Below, one piece after another: positions 23,970 to 32,552 of a stretch of 36,940 nt of DNA. This DNA is from Polaromonas sp. (GTDB lineage Bacteria > Pseudomonadota > Gammaproteobacteria > Burkholderiales > Burkholderiaceae_C). The stretch lies in contig JAUSDK010000037.1 in NCBI GenBank assembly GCA_030650875.1, forward strand, positions 1-36,940. The letters run 5' to 3'. The translations under genes and the position numbers were made by a program. Every line of letters starts with the position of its first letter. The stretch's first letter is position 1. Below the pieces are notes generated by a model. It made no database searches. It was not told the DNA's origin and was given only the letters and a program-made list of their open reading frames with translations.

Positions 23970-25226
23970 TCAGGCGACAGCCAGGCGCCAGAGCGAGGTC
24001 ACTTCAGCAGCGCGCGCCTTGTGCAGCGGGTTGCTTTCATCGGCCACCTTGGGGTGCTCGGGCTTGGCATCAATGCGGCCCAGCACCTTGAGCCCCGCGT
24101 CCTTGATCGCCGCCAGCAACTCCGCGCGGGTGCGCAGGCCCAGCTTTTCGGCAAAATTGGACAAAATCAGCCAGCCCTCGCCGCCCGGCGCCAGATGGCT
24201 TGGGAGCCCCTTGAGGAAACCCAGCAGCATGCGGCTGCCTTCGTCGTACACGGCACCTTCAAGCGGCGAGCCGGGGCGCGCTGGCAGCCAGGGCGGATTG
24301 CAGACAATGACGGACGCCTGTCCCTCTGGAAACAGATCGGCCTGCATCACCTTGACCGGATTTGGCAGGCGCAGGCGGTAGATGTTTTCGCGTGCGCATT
24401 CCAGCGCGCGCGGGTCCAGATCGGTGGCCACCACCTGGTCGACTTCGTCGCGCATCGCCAGCACCGCCGACAGCACGCCGGTGCCGGTGCCGATGTCGAA
24501 GGCGACAAACTTGGCGCCTGGGCTGGCGGGCAAGGGCGCGTTGGCCACCAAATCAACATACTCGCCGCGTACCGGCGAAAACACGCCGTAGTGCGGATGA
24601 ATGCGGTTGTTCGGCGCCTTGCCCAGGGCCGGGATTTCAACGCCCTTCTTGCGCCACTCGTGGGCGCTGATCACACCCATCAACTCGCGCAGCGACGCCA
24701 CGCTGGGCTGGGCATCTTCGCCGGGCGCGCCCCAAGCCTCGGCACAGGCCTGCCTGGCATCGGGCGCTCGGCGCAGGTCGATGCCGTAGTCAGCGCCAAA
24801 CTCGATCAGCACCATGCCCAGCACCCGGGCGCGCTGCGACTGGGCCTGGCGGTGCAGGTGAAAATCCTGGCCGGCCGGCACGCCGGAGACGGCGTTGTCG
24901 GCGACTTTCTTCTGCGCAACCCGGGCCAGCTTGGAGGCCTTGGGCGGCTTGTCGATGCGCCGGGCCAGCGCCTGCACCATCTGCCGCGCATTCTGGAAAT
25001 CGCCGCGCCAGAGCAGGCCGGTGCCTTCGCAGGCCAGCCGGTAGGCGGTGTCGGCGGCCATGGTGTCGTCGGCCTCGACGATGCGCCGGGGCGGCGGCGC
25101 GCCACGCTCGGAACGCCAGAGCGCAGAATGCGCCACACCCGCTTCCTTCCACTCGATACGGGTGGAGGCCGGGGCGGCGGTTGTTTCAGGAAGCGTGACG
25201 GCGGTCACGGAGAAAAAGGTAGGCAT
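23970..25226 (-). CDS. Class I SAM-dependent methyltransferase with NPPW motif
   Basis: 418 residues from ATG 25226 (MPTFFSVTAVTLPETT). The C-terminal half is a Rossmann methyltransferase: SAM loop FDIGTGTGVLSAVLA, acidic DLDPRALECARENI, and NPPW (VIVCNPPWLPARPG). NPP(Y/W) marks enzymes that methylate an amide or exocyclic amine, such as PrmB/PrmC or RlmG. The N-terminal 190 residues are a separate, largely helical domain (LLWRGDFQNARQMVQALARRI), as in several rRNA or release-factor methyltransferases with a recognition domain. The cotranscribed dusC hints at an RNA substrate, but this is only context. Substrate unknown. Confidence 0.83.
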   Translation of the reverse strand: MPTFFSVTAVTLPETTAAPASTRIEWKEAGVAHSALWRSERGAPPPRRIVEADDTMAADTAYRLACEGTGLLWRGDFQNARQMVQALARRIDKPPKASKLARVAQKKVADNAVSGVPAGQDFHLHRQAQSQRARVLGMVLIEFGADYGIDLRRAPDARQACAEAWGAPGEDAQPSVASLRELMGVISAHEWRKKGVEIPALGKAPNNRIHPHYGVFSPVRGEYVDLVANAPLPASPGAKFVAFDIGTGTGVLSAVLAMRDEVDQVVATDLDPRALECARENIYRLRLPNPVKVMQADLFPEGQASVIVCNPPWLPARPGSPLEGAVYDEGSRMLLGFLKGLPSHLAPGGEGWLILSNFAEKLGLRTRAELLAAIKDAGLKVLGRIDAKPEHPKVADESNPLHKARAAEVTSLWRLAVA

Positions 25227-25358
25227 GGGCAAGGCAGTCAGAAAGAAAAGACCCCGTGTTTTAACAGATGGACAGCGCATTACCGTTAAATAATCCCCTG
25301 CCGCCCGGATTTCTTGTCAATGTACGGTCTCAAAGCGCCTCATTGCGGCGTCAACGGC

Positions 25359-26294
25359 CTAAGCTTTTATCCGCTTGATGCCCGTGACCCCCAGCAAGAC
25401 CAGCGCCCCGGCGACAACGCCCACCAGGCCATCGACGGCCAGCGGCGTGACGGTGCCCAGCACGCCTCCTATGGTGCCTACCTCGCTGGCCCACTGGGTC
25501 ACCGCTTCGATCAGATGATGCAGGGGTGTCAAGCCATGGGTGAGGATGCCGCCGCCCACCAGAAACATGGCGATCGTGCCAGCCAGGGAAAGGCCTTTCA
25601 TGAGCCACGGCGCGGCCAGCACAATGCCCCGCCCCAGGCTGCGCCGAAAGCGGTCCCAGGCGCTGGCGCCAGCGCGCCCGCTCAGGTAGAGCCCGGCATC
25701 GTCGATTTTCACAATGCCAGCCACCAGGCCATAGACGCCCGCAGTCATGACAATCGCGATGCCGCTGAGCACCGCCACCTGCGTGATGAAGGGGCTGCCC
25801 TGCACCGTTCCCAGCGTGATGGCGATGATTTCGGCCGACAAAATGAAGTCGGTGCGAATGGCGCCCTTGATCTTGGCTTTTTCCAGCGCCAGCAGATCCA
25901 CGCTGGGGTCCACCAACGCAGACACCAGCGCCTGGTGCTGCGCTTCCAGCTCGGCGGCGCTGTGCAGAAACCGGTGGGCCAGTTTTTCAAACCCTTCATA
26001 GCAAAGAAAGGCACCGCCCACCATCAACAGCGGCGTCACGGCCCAGGGCGCAAAGGCACCAATCGCCAGCGCGGCCGGCACCAAAATGGCCTTGTTGATG
26101 AACGAGCCTTTGGCCACGGCCCAGACCACGGGCAGTTCCCGGTCCACCTTGACGCCGGACACCTGCTGGGCATTGAGCGCCAGATCGTCGCCCAGCACAC
26201 CCGCTGTTTTTTTTGCGGCCACCTTGGAAAGCAGCGCCACATCGTCCAGTACGGAGGCGATGTCATCAATCAGTGCGAACAGGCTGGTGGCCAT
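25359..26294 (-). CDS. DUF808/YedI family inner-membrane protein
   Basis: 311 residues. It starts MATSLFALIDDIASVLDDVALLSKVAAKKTAGVLGDDLALNAQ-like, the conserved opening of the DUF808 (YedI) family, and continues with KVDRELPVVWAVAKGSF. About six to eight hydrophobic segments follow, for example WAVTPLLMVGGAFLCYEGFEKLAH and two Gly-rich helices at the end. Function unknown; the family is widespread in proteobacteria. The 132-bp gap to the methyltransferase on the same strand, and a terminator on its upstream side, suggest it is transcribed on its own. Confidence 0.88.
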   Translation of the reverse strand: MATSLFALIDDIASVLDDVALLSKVAAKKTAGVLGDDLALNAQQVSGVKVDRELPVVWAVAKGSFINKAILVPAALAIGAFAPWAVTPLLMVGGAFLCYEGFEKLAHRFLHSAAELEAQHQALVSALVDPSVDLLALEKAKIKGAIRTDFILSAEIIAITLGTVQGSPFITQVAVLSGIAIVMTAGVYGLVAGIVKIDDAGLYLSGRAGASAWDRFRRSLGRGIVLAAPWLMKGLSLAGTIAMFLVGGGILTHGLTPLHHLIEAVTQWASEVGTIGGVLGTVTPLAVDGLVGVVAGALVLLGVTGIKRIKA

Positions 26295-26387
26295 AATTTA
26301 TTTAGTGTTGTGAATGGTGGGTGGGCCAGGAAGGCCGGGCTGAAGGATAGCAGCCTGGCTGGGCAAAGATTAGGACCGTGGGCGCCA

Positions 26388-26413
26388 ACAAAAAAACCGT
26401 CCGGGGACGGTTT
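26388..26413 (-). terminator. Rho-independent terminator of the YqjD-like gene
   Basis: Read on the minus strand, AAACCGTCC (26413-26405) pairs with GGACGGTTT (26402-26394) around a very tight turn, and a run of seven T follows at 26396-26390. It lies about 33 bp after the stop of the minus-strand YqjD-like gene. Confidence 0.85.
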
Positions 26414-26446
26414 ACGAAATGCCCGCCTGGCAGGCAGGCGTTCGCT

Positions 26447-26791
26447 TCATCGGCGCGAGGTGATCCGGCCCAGAATAAACCCGAGCGCCAGTGCCGCGCC
26501 CACCGCTTCGAGCGGCCTGTCTTGCACCCACGACCTGGAATACTCCAGCGTGCGGGAAGGCGCTTCTGCGACGCGCCGTGTCTGGTCGGCGAAACGGTCG
26601 ACCACATGGGACGCGTTGCTGGCCAGCTTGTCGACGGTTTCATGCGCCGCGGTGGACAGGCGGTCCACCGTGCTGCGCGCAGGCTCCGCGACCTTGTCGA
26701 TGGTGCTGTGCAGCGCCGCGCCTGCCGAGTCCAGGCCCCGGTGGACGGCGCTGTCCGTCGGGATGCCGGTCGTCACGTTGAATTTTTCCAT
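26447..26791 (-). CDS. YqjD/ElaB-like (DUF883-type) membrane-anchored protein
   Basis: 114 residues from ATG 26791, with AAGGAAAA at ideal spacing. The middle is a long charged amphipathic helix with repeated STVDRLSTAAHETVDKLASNASHVVDRF-like heptads. A C-terminal segment (PLEAVGAALALGFILGRITSRR) is the single membrane anchor, with the Gly-x-Leu-x-Gly-Arg end typical of YqjD/ElaB. In E. coli such proteins are stationary-phase inner-membrane proteins that bind ribosomes; whether that applies here is unknown. A strong terminator follows. It is divergent from a small acidic protein gene, with a 204-bp shared upstream region. Confidence 0.8.
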   Translation of the reverse strand: MEKFNVTTGIPTDSAVHRGLDSAGAALHSTIDKVAEPARSTVDRLSTAAHETVDKLASNASHVVDRFADQTRRVAEAPSRTLEYSRSWVQDRPLEAVGAALALGFILGRITSRR

Positions 26792-26995
26792 GCTATTTTC
26801 CTTAAAAAATCGGTGATTCAGTTTAAAACCAGGCCGGGCATGCGCCGTGTGCGGCGCCGCAGGCACCGGCTGTAGGACAAATGACGGTTCATGGACAAAA
26901 AGCCGGATTTTTAATATTTGTTTGGGGTTTATTTGCTCTTGGTTAAGGCACCAGCCGTTCAAACCGGGATCATCCGGCTTTTAAGGAGACTTCTC

Positions 26996-27169
26996 ATGCC
27001 TGTCACCGCAAGCGCTATCCGCAGAACCAGCCCGCTCAACCACGGCCACCCGCACCGGGGACCGTCCGAGGACGACGAGGAGCAGGAAGGACTGGAACTG
27101 CCGGTCGACCCGGACGAAGGCACGCCGCTGATGCCCGACGAGGAAGGCGAGGTGCAGGTGCCATCCTGA
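26996..27169 (+). CDS. Small acidic protein of unknown function
   Basis: 57 residues from ATG 26996, with AAGGAGACTT in ideal position, which is the main evidence that it is real. The N-terminus is basic (SAIRRTSPLNHGHPHRG); the rest is strongly acidic with a Pro pattern (LELPVDPDEGTPLMPDEEGEVQVPS). Small proteins with an LPV-x-PDEG-x-P pattern occur in several Proteobacteria, as I recall, without known function. No membrane segment; probably disordered. Divergent from the YqjD-like gene, so the two may be co-regulated. Confidence 0.68.
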   Translation: MPVTASAIRRTSPLNHGHPHRGPSEDDEEQEGLELPVDPDEGTPLMPDEEGEVQVPS

Positions 27170-27277
27170 CCCGCACGGCGCTGGTCAATGCTCAATGGCA
27201 ACCCACTTGATGCAAAGCAAGCCCGCACGAGGCGGCGCGCCTAGCATGGGGCACTGTCCTCACCACTGGGAGCCGCC

Positions 27278-27928
27278 GTGAACACACTGACCAAAATGGC
27301 CTTGGGAATGATTGGCCAACTCAAGCCCCAGCCTGCGCAGGGCGACGCCGCCCGCCTGCTGACCCTGCCGCCGCCGCAAACCGGAAGCGGCCTGCCGCTG
27401 ATGCAGGCCTTGCAGCAGCGCCAGTCGAAGCGGGACTTTGACGCCGCGCCGCTGCAGGCACAGACGCTGTCGGACCTGCTATGGGCGGCTGCGGGCGTCA
27501 ACCGGCCCGAACTGCAGGGGCGCACGGTCCCGAGCGCCATGAATTCGCAGGAAATTGATGTTTATGTGGCGCTGCCCGAGGGCTTGTACGGCTATGACGC
27601 GCCGGCCCACGCGCTCAAGCTGGTCAGCGCGACCGACGTGCGGCGCGTCACCGGCTACCAGGACTTTGTGGACCGCGCCCCGCTGGAGCTGATTTTTGTG
27701 GCCGACCACGCCCGCATCAAGGCCGTTCCCGTCGCGCAGCGCGAGTCGTATGCGTCGATGTCTGCAGGGGCGATGGCGCAAAACGTGTACCTGTTTTGCG
27801 CGTCAGCCGGGCTGTCGACCGTGATTCGCGCCTGGTTTGATCGCCACGCGCTGTCGCAGGCCATGGGGCTGGAGCCCGACCAGCAAATCCTGCTGGCGCA
27901 AACCGTCGGCTGGCCGGCAAAAAGTTAA
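27278..27928 (+). CDS. Nitroreductase-family (SagB-like) flavoprotein
   Basis: 216 residues from a GTG at 27278, with GGGAG upstream. The FMN-binding nitroreductase fold is indicated by QALQQRQSKRDFDAAPLQAQTLSDLLWAAAGVNR at the N-terminus (Arg and Ser contacts to FMN phosphate) and by SAGAMAQNVYLFCASAGLSTVIRAWFD in the second half. It likely reduces quinones, nitro compounds or other electron acceptors with NAD(P)H in the cytoplasm; the natural substrate is unknown. The first 20 residues (KMALGMIGQLKPQP) precede the core. It converges with the GNAT gene with a 4-bp gap. Confidence 0.85.
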   Translation: MNTLTKMALGMIGQLKPQPAQGDAARLLTLPPPQTGSGLPLMQALQQRQSKRDFDAAPLQAQTLSDLLWAAAGVNRPELQGRTVPSAMNSQEIDVYVALPEGLYGYDAPAHALKLVSATDVRRVTGYQDFVDRAPLELIFVADHARIKAVPVAQRESYASMSAGAMAQNVYLFCASAGLSTVIRAWFDRHALSQAMGLEPDQQILLAQTVGWPAKS

Positions 27929-27932
27929 ATCG

Positions 27933-28454
27933 TCAGTCCACCGCGCGCTTGAGGCGGATTTCTTCGAGCTTCTCGGTGCCAAAGGCAACCGTCTTGAGCG
28001 AGGGCATTTCGCGCTTGAAGCCTGCGGCGTATTCGCAAAAATTCAGCGCCGCCTCGTTGCGCAGCAGCACCCACATGCTCACCTGCGTGCAACCTTCTTC
28101 TTTCAGTCCGTCGCGGGCGCCGTCCCACAGCGCCAGCCCGGCGCCCTGGCGCCAGTGCGGTGGTGCGACATACATGGCCCAGATTTCGCCCATGGTGGAG
28201 CGGGTGCCGGCGTCGCGCGAGCGATCGTAGCCGACAAAGCCGACGACTTGCTCGCCTTCGGTCGCGACCAGCAGTTGCGGCTCGCTGAATTCAATGGCTT
28301 CGCGCCAGTAGGCCTGGCGCTTTTCGACCGTCATCGACTTGAGGTAGTCCGCAGGCATCACATCCTTGTAGGCGACTTGCCAGGCGGCAACGTGAATTTC
28401 GGCAATGGCTTTGGCATCGCGGGCGGTGGCGGGACGAACGGAGTAGCTGGACAT
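27933..28454 (-). CDS. GNAT-family N-acetyltransferase
   Basis: 173 residues from ATG 28454. The start (YSVRPATARDAKAIAEIHVAAWQVAY) is the classic GNAT opening, and the acetyl-CoA-binding motif A is MYVAPPHWRQGAGLALW (Q-G-A-G in place of R/QxxGxG/A). The C-terminal WVLLRNEAALNFCEYAAGFKRE is motif B. It transfers an acetyl group from acetyl-CoA to an unknown amine, perhaps a small molecule or ribosomal-protein-like substrate. Cytoplasmic. Divergent from the ferredoxin gene. Confidence 0.88.
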   Translation of the reverse strand: MSSYSVRPATARDAKAIAEIHVAAWQVAYKDVMPADYLKSMTVEKRQAYWREAIEFSEPQLLVATEGEQVVGFVGYDRSRDAGTRSTMGEIWAMYVAPPHWRQGAGLALWDGARDGLKEEGCTQVSMWVLLRNEAALNFCEYAAGFKREMPSLKTVAFGTEKLEEIRLKRAVD

Positions 28455-28596
28455 GAAAAAATCGCTTGTGAATCAGTAAGGGAAAGGATCGGGAGGCGGA
28501 ATTGTCGCGCAAATTGCGGCGCGGCCACTTGGGCTTACGGCAAAGCCAGTATGCAGCCGCGCCGGCGCCTGCTGCAAAATCAAGCATTTTGACCCT

Positions 28597-28932
28597 ATGC
28601 TTGCCCTCTCGCCCTTACCCCTTGCGCCAGACCAGACCAGCCCGGCAGATCCGGCCTGCACTGTCTTTGAGGCGCACATTCAGCCCGGTGGCCCCGCGTT
28701 TGCGGCGCCGGCGTCAGTGACGCTGCTGCAGGCGGCAGAGCGGGCGGGGCTGGCGCTGGCGAGTTCATGCCGCAACGGCACCTGCCGCACCTGCCTGTGC
28801 CAGCTGGTCAGTGGCCAGGTGCTGTACCGTATCGAATGGCCCGGCCTGAGTGCGCAAGAAAAGCAGGAGGGCAGCATCCTGCTTTGCGTGGCCTATCCGG
28901 CGTCTGACGTGGTGATTGCGCTGCCTTTGTAA
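28597..28932 (+). CDS. Plant-type [2Fe-2S] ferredoxin
   Basis: 111 residues. The cluster ligands are in SCRNGTCRTCLC (C-x4-C-x2-C) and a fourth Cys at LLCVAYP, with normal spacing for the adrenodoxin-like/plant-type fold. The first 20 residues are a Pro/Ala-rich extension. It is an electron carrier; no partner reductase or oxygenase is adjacent, so its pathway is unknown. ATG 28597 has no strong Shine-Dalgarno sequence. Similar short ferredoxins often stand alone in Comamonadaceae. Confidence 0.87.
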   Translation: MLALSPLPLAPDQTSPADPACTVFEAHIQPGGPAFAAPASVTLLQAAERAGLALASSCRNGTCRTCLCQLVSGQVLYRIEWPGLSAQEKQEGSILLCVAYPASDVVIALPL

Positions 28933-29157
28933 TTTCTGATTTCTGATCGTCGCTTGCCCCCGGCCAGGCACGGGCATCGGCGACCGGCACGGGCGCATCG
29001 GGCGGCCTGAGGCAAAATCAGGACGCTCCCCGAACGGGGCCATACACCCCATGAAGAACCCGTTTCGGCAAGCGGATGGCCTCCTTGCCTGCCAGCTCGG
29101 CGCGGGCCGCCTGCCCTCACGCCAGCGCAAGGCTTTTGAGACCCGATTGATTGAGGC

Positions 29158-29934
29158 ATGATTTTTTCCATGACAAACACCCCTTTTATTTTTCTGGCGC
29201 GCGGACTTGCCGCGCTCGTGCTGATGGCGTGCGGCCTGCCCGACCCGGCCCGCGCCGCCGCGCCATTTGAAGACACCATCGCGCAGCGCACCCTGGCCTG
29301 CACCGCCTGCCATGGCCCGCAGGGACGCGCCGCACCCGACGGCTATTACCCGCGCCTGGCCGGCAAGCCGGCCGGCTACCTCTACAACCAGTTGCTCAAC
29401 TTTCGCGATGGGCGGCGCCACTACGGCCTGATGACGCAGCTGCTGGAGCCGCTGAGCGGCCCGGCTGGCGACGCCTACCTGATGGAGATTGCGCAGTATT
29501 TCTCCCGGCTTGAGCTGCCCTACCCGGCGCCGCTGCCCACCACCGCGTCGCCTGCGCTCTTGCGCCAGGGCCAGCAGCTGGTGACGCAGGGCGACGCGGC
29601 GCGGCAGGTTCCGGCCTGCGTGCAGTGCCACGGCCAGGCCATGACGGGCGTGGCGCCTGACATTCCGGGCCTGCTGGGCTTGCCGCGCGACTACCTCAAT
29701 GCGCAACTGGGCGCCTGGAAGGCCGGGCAGCGCCGCGCCCACGCCCCTGACTGCATGAAGGCCGTGGTGGCGCGGCTGACGCTGGACGACATCAATGCAG
29801 TCGCCACCTGGGTCGCCGCACAGCCCCTGCCAGCCAACACCAAGCCCCTGACGGTGATGCCTGTGCTGGCACCCGGCGCTGCCGCCATCGACTGCGGCAG
29901 TGCGCCCACAGCCTCATTGAAAGCCCTGAAATGA
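29158..29934 (+). CDS. Diheme cytochrome c, c4-like
   Basis: 258 residues (a second ATG at 29170 is equally possible). The signal segment (FLARGLAALVLMACGLPDPARA) contains LMAC, so it may be a lipoprotein rather than a cleaved soluble protein. Two CxxCH heme sites: C48-TAC-H52 and C154-VQC-H158, one in each half of a duplicated cytochrome c4-like fold. It carries electrons in the periplasm. It overlaps the next gene by ATGA, so the two cytochromes are coupled. No oxidase or dehydrogenase lies next to them. Confidence 0.9.
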   Translation: MIFSMTNTPFIFLARGLAALVLMACGLPDPARAAAPFEDTIAQRTLACTACHGPQGRAAPDGYYPRLAGKPAGYLYNQLLNFRDGRRHYGLMTQLLEPLSGPAGDAYLMEIAQYFSRLELPYPAPLPTTASPALLRQGQQLVTQGDAARQVPACVQCHGQAMTGVAPDIPGLLGLPRDYLNAQLGAWKAGQRRAHAPDCMKAVVARLTLDDINAVATWVAAQPLPANTKPLTVMPVLAPGAAAIDCGSAPTASLKALK

Positions 29935-31247
29935 AAAAAATCGCCAAGTTTGTGCTCGGCCTCGGCGTGCTGCTGGTGGGCACGGCCGCCCTGGTCTGGG
30001 CGCTGAACGTGCAGGACGAAGTGGACGTGCGGGCGCCCATGGCCCGCGCCGCCGCCAGCGACAGCCTGGTGGCGCGCGGCGCCTACCTGGCCCTGGCCGG
30101 CAACTGCATGACCTGCCACACCGCGCGCGGCGGGCAAGCCTATGCGGGCGGGCGCGCCATTGACACGCCGTTTGGCACCGTGTTCACGTCCAACCTGACG
30201 CCCGATGACAAAACCGGCCTGGGCACCTGGTCGCCTGCACACTTCTGGCGCGCCATGCACAACGGGCGTTCCAAAAACGGTCGGCTGCTCTACCCGGCTT
30301 TTCCGTATGCCAACTACACGCAGGTGACGCGGGAGGATTCAGACGCCCTGTTTGCCTACCTGGGCAGCCTGCCCGCCGTGGCGCAGGCCAACCGGCCGCA
30401 CGCACTGCGCTTTCCTTACCAGTCGCAAGCCGCACTGGCGGTGTGGCGCGCGCTGTATTTCAGCCCCGGCGTGTACCAGCCCGACGCCAGCCGCAACGCC
30501 GAATGGAACCGCGGCGCCTACCTGGTCAATGGCCTGGGCCACTGCAGCGCCTGCCACACCCCTCGCAACGCGCTGGGCGCGAGCAACGACAAGCTCAACC
30601 TGGCGGGCGGGCTGATCCCGATGCAGAACTGGTACGCGCCTTCACTGGTTTCGCCGCACGAAGCGGGCGTGGGCACGTGGGACCGGGCGGACGTTGTGCG
30701 CCTGCTGCAAGCCGGCGTGTCGCCGCAGGCCTCGGTCCTGGGCCCGATGGCGGAGGTGGTGCAACGCAGCACACAGCATTTGACCCAGGAAGACCTGGGC
30801 GCCATGGCCCAGTTTTTAAAGGAACTGCCGCAAAAGCAAGAACAAGTGCAAAAGCAGACCGAGGCCCGGTCAGGCCCTGCCAGCACACCGGCTCAAGAAT
30901 CAGCATCGGGCGTCTTGACGGGCGGCGCCAAGCTCTACGACCAGCATTGCGCGCAATGCCACGGCGCGCAAGGCCAGGGCGTCGCCAACGCCTACCCGGC
31001 ACTGGCCGGGAACCGCGCGGTGACGCTGCCGCAGACCGCCAATCTGGTGCAGATTGTGCTGAACGGGGGCTACGCGCCAACCACCCAAGGCAACCCGAGG
31101 CCTTTCGGCATGCCGCCGTTTGTGCTGGTGCTCAGCGACAGCGAAGTGGCGACAGTGCTCACGCATATCCGCAGCGCCTGGGGCAACCAGGGAAGTGCCG
31201 TCACCGCCCTGGAAGTGCATCGCGTCCGCGCCAATCAGGGGCGTTGA
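29931..31247 (+). CDS. Triheme cytochrome c, dehydrogenase-subunit type
   Basis: 438 residues. The N-terminal hydrophobic helix (FVLGLGVLLVGTAALVWAL) is a signal or anchor. Three heme sites: C59-MTC-H63, C205-SAC-H209 and C340-AQC-H344. This three-domain layout matches the cytochrome subunits of membrane alcohol dehydrogenase (AdhB), gluconate 2-dehydrogenase and molybdenum hydroxylases such as nicotinate or isoquinoline dehydrogenases, which pass electrons to ubiquinone. A Gln/Lys/Glu-rich linker (about 300-325) separates the third heme domain. No catalytic subunit is beside it. A gluconate dehydrogenase role would make the 2-ketogluconate that the first operon uses, but that is speculation. 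Confidence 0.9.
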   Translation: MKKIAKFVLGLGVLLVGTAALVWALNVQDEVDVRAPMARAAASDSLVARGAYLALAGNCMTCHTARGGQAYAGGRAIDTPFGTVFTSNLTPDDKTGLGTWSPAHFWRAMHNGRSKNGRLLYPAFPYANYTQVTREDSDALFAYLGSLPAVAQANRPHALRFPYQSQAALAVWRALYFSPGVYQPDASRNAEWNRGAYLVNGLGHCSACHTPRNALGASNDKLNLAGGLIPMQNWYAPSLVSPHEAGVGTWDRADVVRLLQAGVSPQASVLGPMAEVVQRSTQHLTQEDLGAMAQFLKELPQKQEQVQKQTEARSGPASTPAQESASGVLTGGAKLYDQHCAQCHGAQGQGVANAYPALAGNRAVTLPQTANLVQIVLNGGYAPTTQGNPRPFGMPPFVLVLSDSEVATVLTHIRSAWGNQGSAVTALEVHRVRANQGR

Positions 31248-31261
31248 ACGAGACCAGCGCG

Positions 31262-32497
31262 CTAGGGTCCACCCATACGGTCGCGGTTGGCCAGCGCGGG
31301 AAAGCCCTTGAGCCAGAGCACGGCCACCAGCAGCGTCCCGATCCCGCCGGCCACCACCGAGCCGACCGGCCCCAGCAGGGCCGCCGTCGCGCCCGATTCA
31401 AACTCTCCCAGCTGATTGGACGCGCCGATAAACACGGAATTGACCGCGCTGACGCGGCCGCGCATGTCGTTGGGCGTTTCAATCTGCACCAGTGTCTGGC
31501 GCACCACCACACTCACCATGTCGGCACCGCCGGAAACGGCCAGCGCCACCAGTGACAGCACAAAATGGGTGGACAAGCCAAACACCAGCATGCAGACGCC
31601 ATAAACCGCCACCGCCAGCAGCATGATGCGGCCGACCCGCCGGTCCAGCGACCAGCGCGTCAGCATCACCGACATCAGCAAGGCGCCCGCCGCCGGCGCC
31701 GCGCGCAACAGGCCCAGCCCCCAGGGACCGACATGCAGGATGTCCTTGGCAAACATCGGCAGCAGCGCCGTGGCACCGCCCAGCAGCACCGCAAACAGGT
31801 CCAGCGACACAGCGCCCAGAAGCGCCTTGCGGTGCCAGACAAATTCCGCACCGGCCAGCAGCGTGCGCATGGAAACCGGTTCACGCGGCGGCGGCACATG
31901 GTCGTAGCGCAGCACCCAGATCAGGCCGCAGCCGGTGGCAAACAGGAAGGCGCTCACGGCATACACCGCCGTGGCGCCGGCCACAAAAATCACGCCGCCC
32001 AGCGCCGGGCCGCTGATGACCGCGGCCTGCATGCCGGCCGAACTGAAGGCCATGGCACGCGGCAGCATGACGGGCGACACCAGCATCGGCGTCAGGGCCT
32101 GCTGGGCCGGCATCTGAAACGCCCGCGCCACGCCCAGCATGACCGACACGCCCAGCAGCAACTCACGCGAAGCCCAGCCGGACGGCGCGCCCCAGCCTTG
32201 CGTGGCGGCCACCAGAATCAGCGCCACGCCGGCCTGCGCCACCATGCAGACCGCCACGATGCGACCCCGGTGCAGGCGGTCGGCCACATGGCCGGCCACC
32301 AGCGTGAGCAGCAGCGCAGGCGCAAACTGGTACAGGCCGACCAGCCCCAGGTCCCAAGCGCTACCGGTCAGTTCATACATCTGCCAGCCGACGGCGACCA
32401 TCAGCATCTGGTTGCCAGTGGTGCCAAACAGGCGGGCAAACCACATCCGCATGAAGGCGCGCTGGTGGGTGAGTTCGGTAAAGCTGTGGACAGGCAT
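31262..32497 (-). CDS. MFS transporter, EntS/MFS_3-like exporter
   Basis: 411 residues with about 12 hydrophobic segments. The opening (FMRMWFARLFGTTGNQMLMVAVGWQMYELTGSAWDLGLVGL) and the loop HVADRLHRGRIVAV (MFS motif A) are typical of the MFS_3 group that includes enterobactin exporter EntS. A second motif-A-like loop, TRWSLDRRVGRIMLL, lies midway. Proteins of this type export siderophores, drugs or metabolites by proton antiport; the substrate here is not evident. Converges with the cytochrome pair (14-bp gap) and diverges from the 47-residue protein gene. Confidence 0.88.
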   Translation of the reverse strand: MPVHSFTELTHQRAFMRMWFARLFGTTGNQMLMVAVGWQMYELTGSAWDLGLVGLYQFAPALLLTLVAGHVADRLHRGRIVAVCMVAQAGVALILVAATQGWGAPSGWASRELLLGVSVMLGVARAFQMPAQQALTPMLVSPVMLPRAMAFSSAGMQAAVISGPALGGVIFVAGATAVYAVSAFLFATGCGLIWVLRYDHVPPPREPVSMRTLLAGAEFVWHRKALLGAVSLDLFAVLLGGATALLPMFAKDILHVGPWGLGLLRAAPAAGALLMSVMLTRWSLDRRVGRIMLLAVAVYGVCMLVFGLSTHFVLSLVALAVSGGADMVSVVVRQTLVQIETPNDMRGRVSAVNSVFIGASNQLGEFESGATAALLGPVGSVVAGGIGTLLVAVLWLKGFPALANRDRMGGP

Positions 32498-32552
32498 GGG
32501 GCCTGAAGCTTAGCAGCCGATGGCGACACCAACAGGCCCGGGGGGCGCGCTG

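Noticed and set aside
29051-29161. A 36-codon plus-strand frame ending in an ATGA overlap with the diheme cytochrome gene
   Set aside because: The overlap looks like coupling, but there is no ribosome-binding site and the residues match nothing I know; probably chance.
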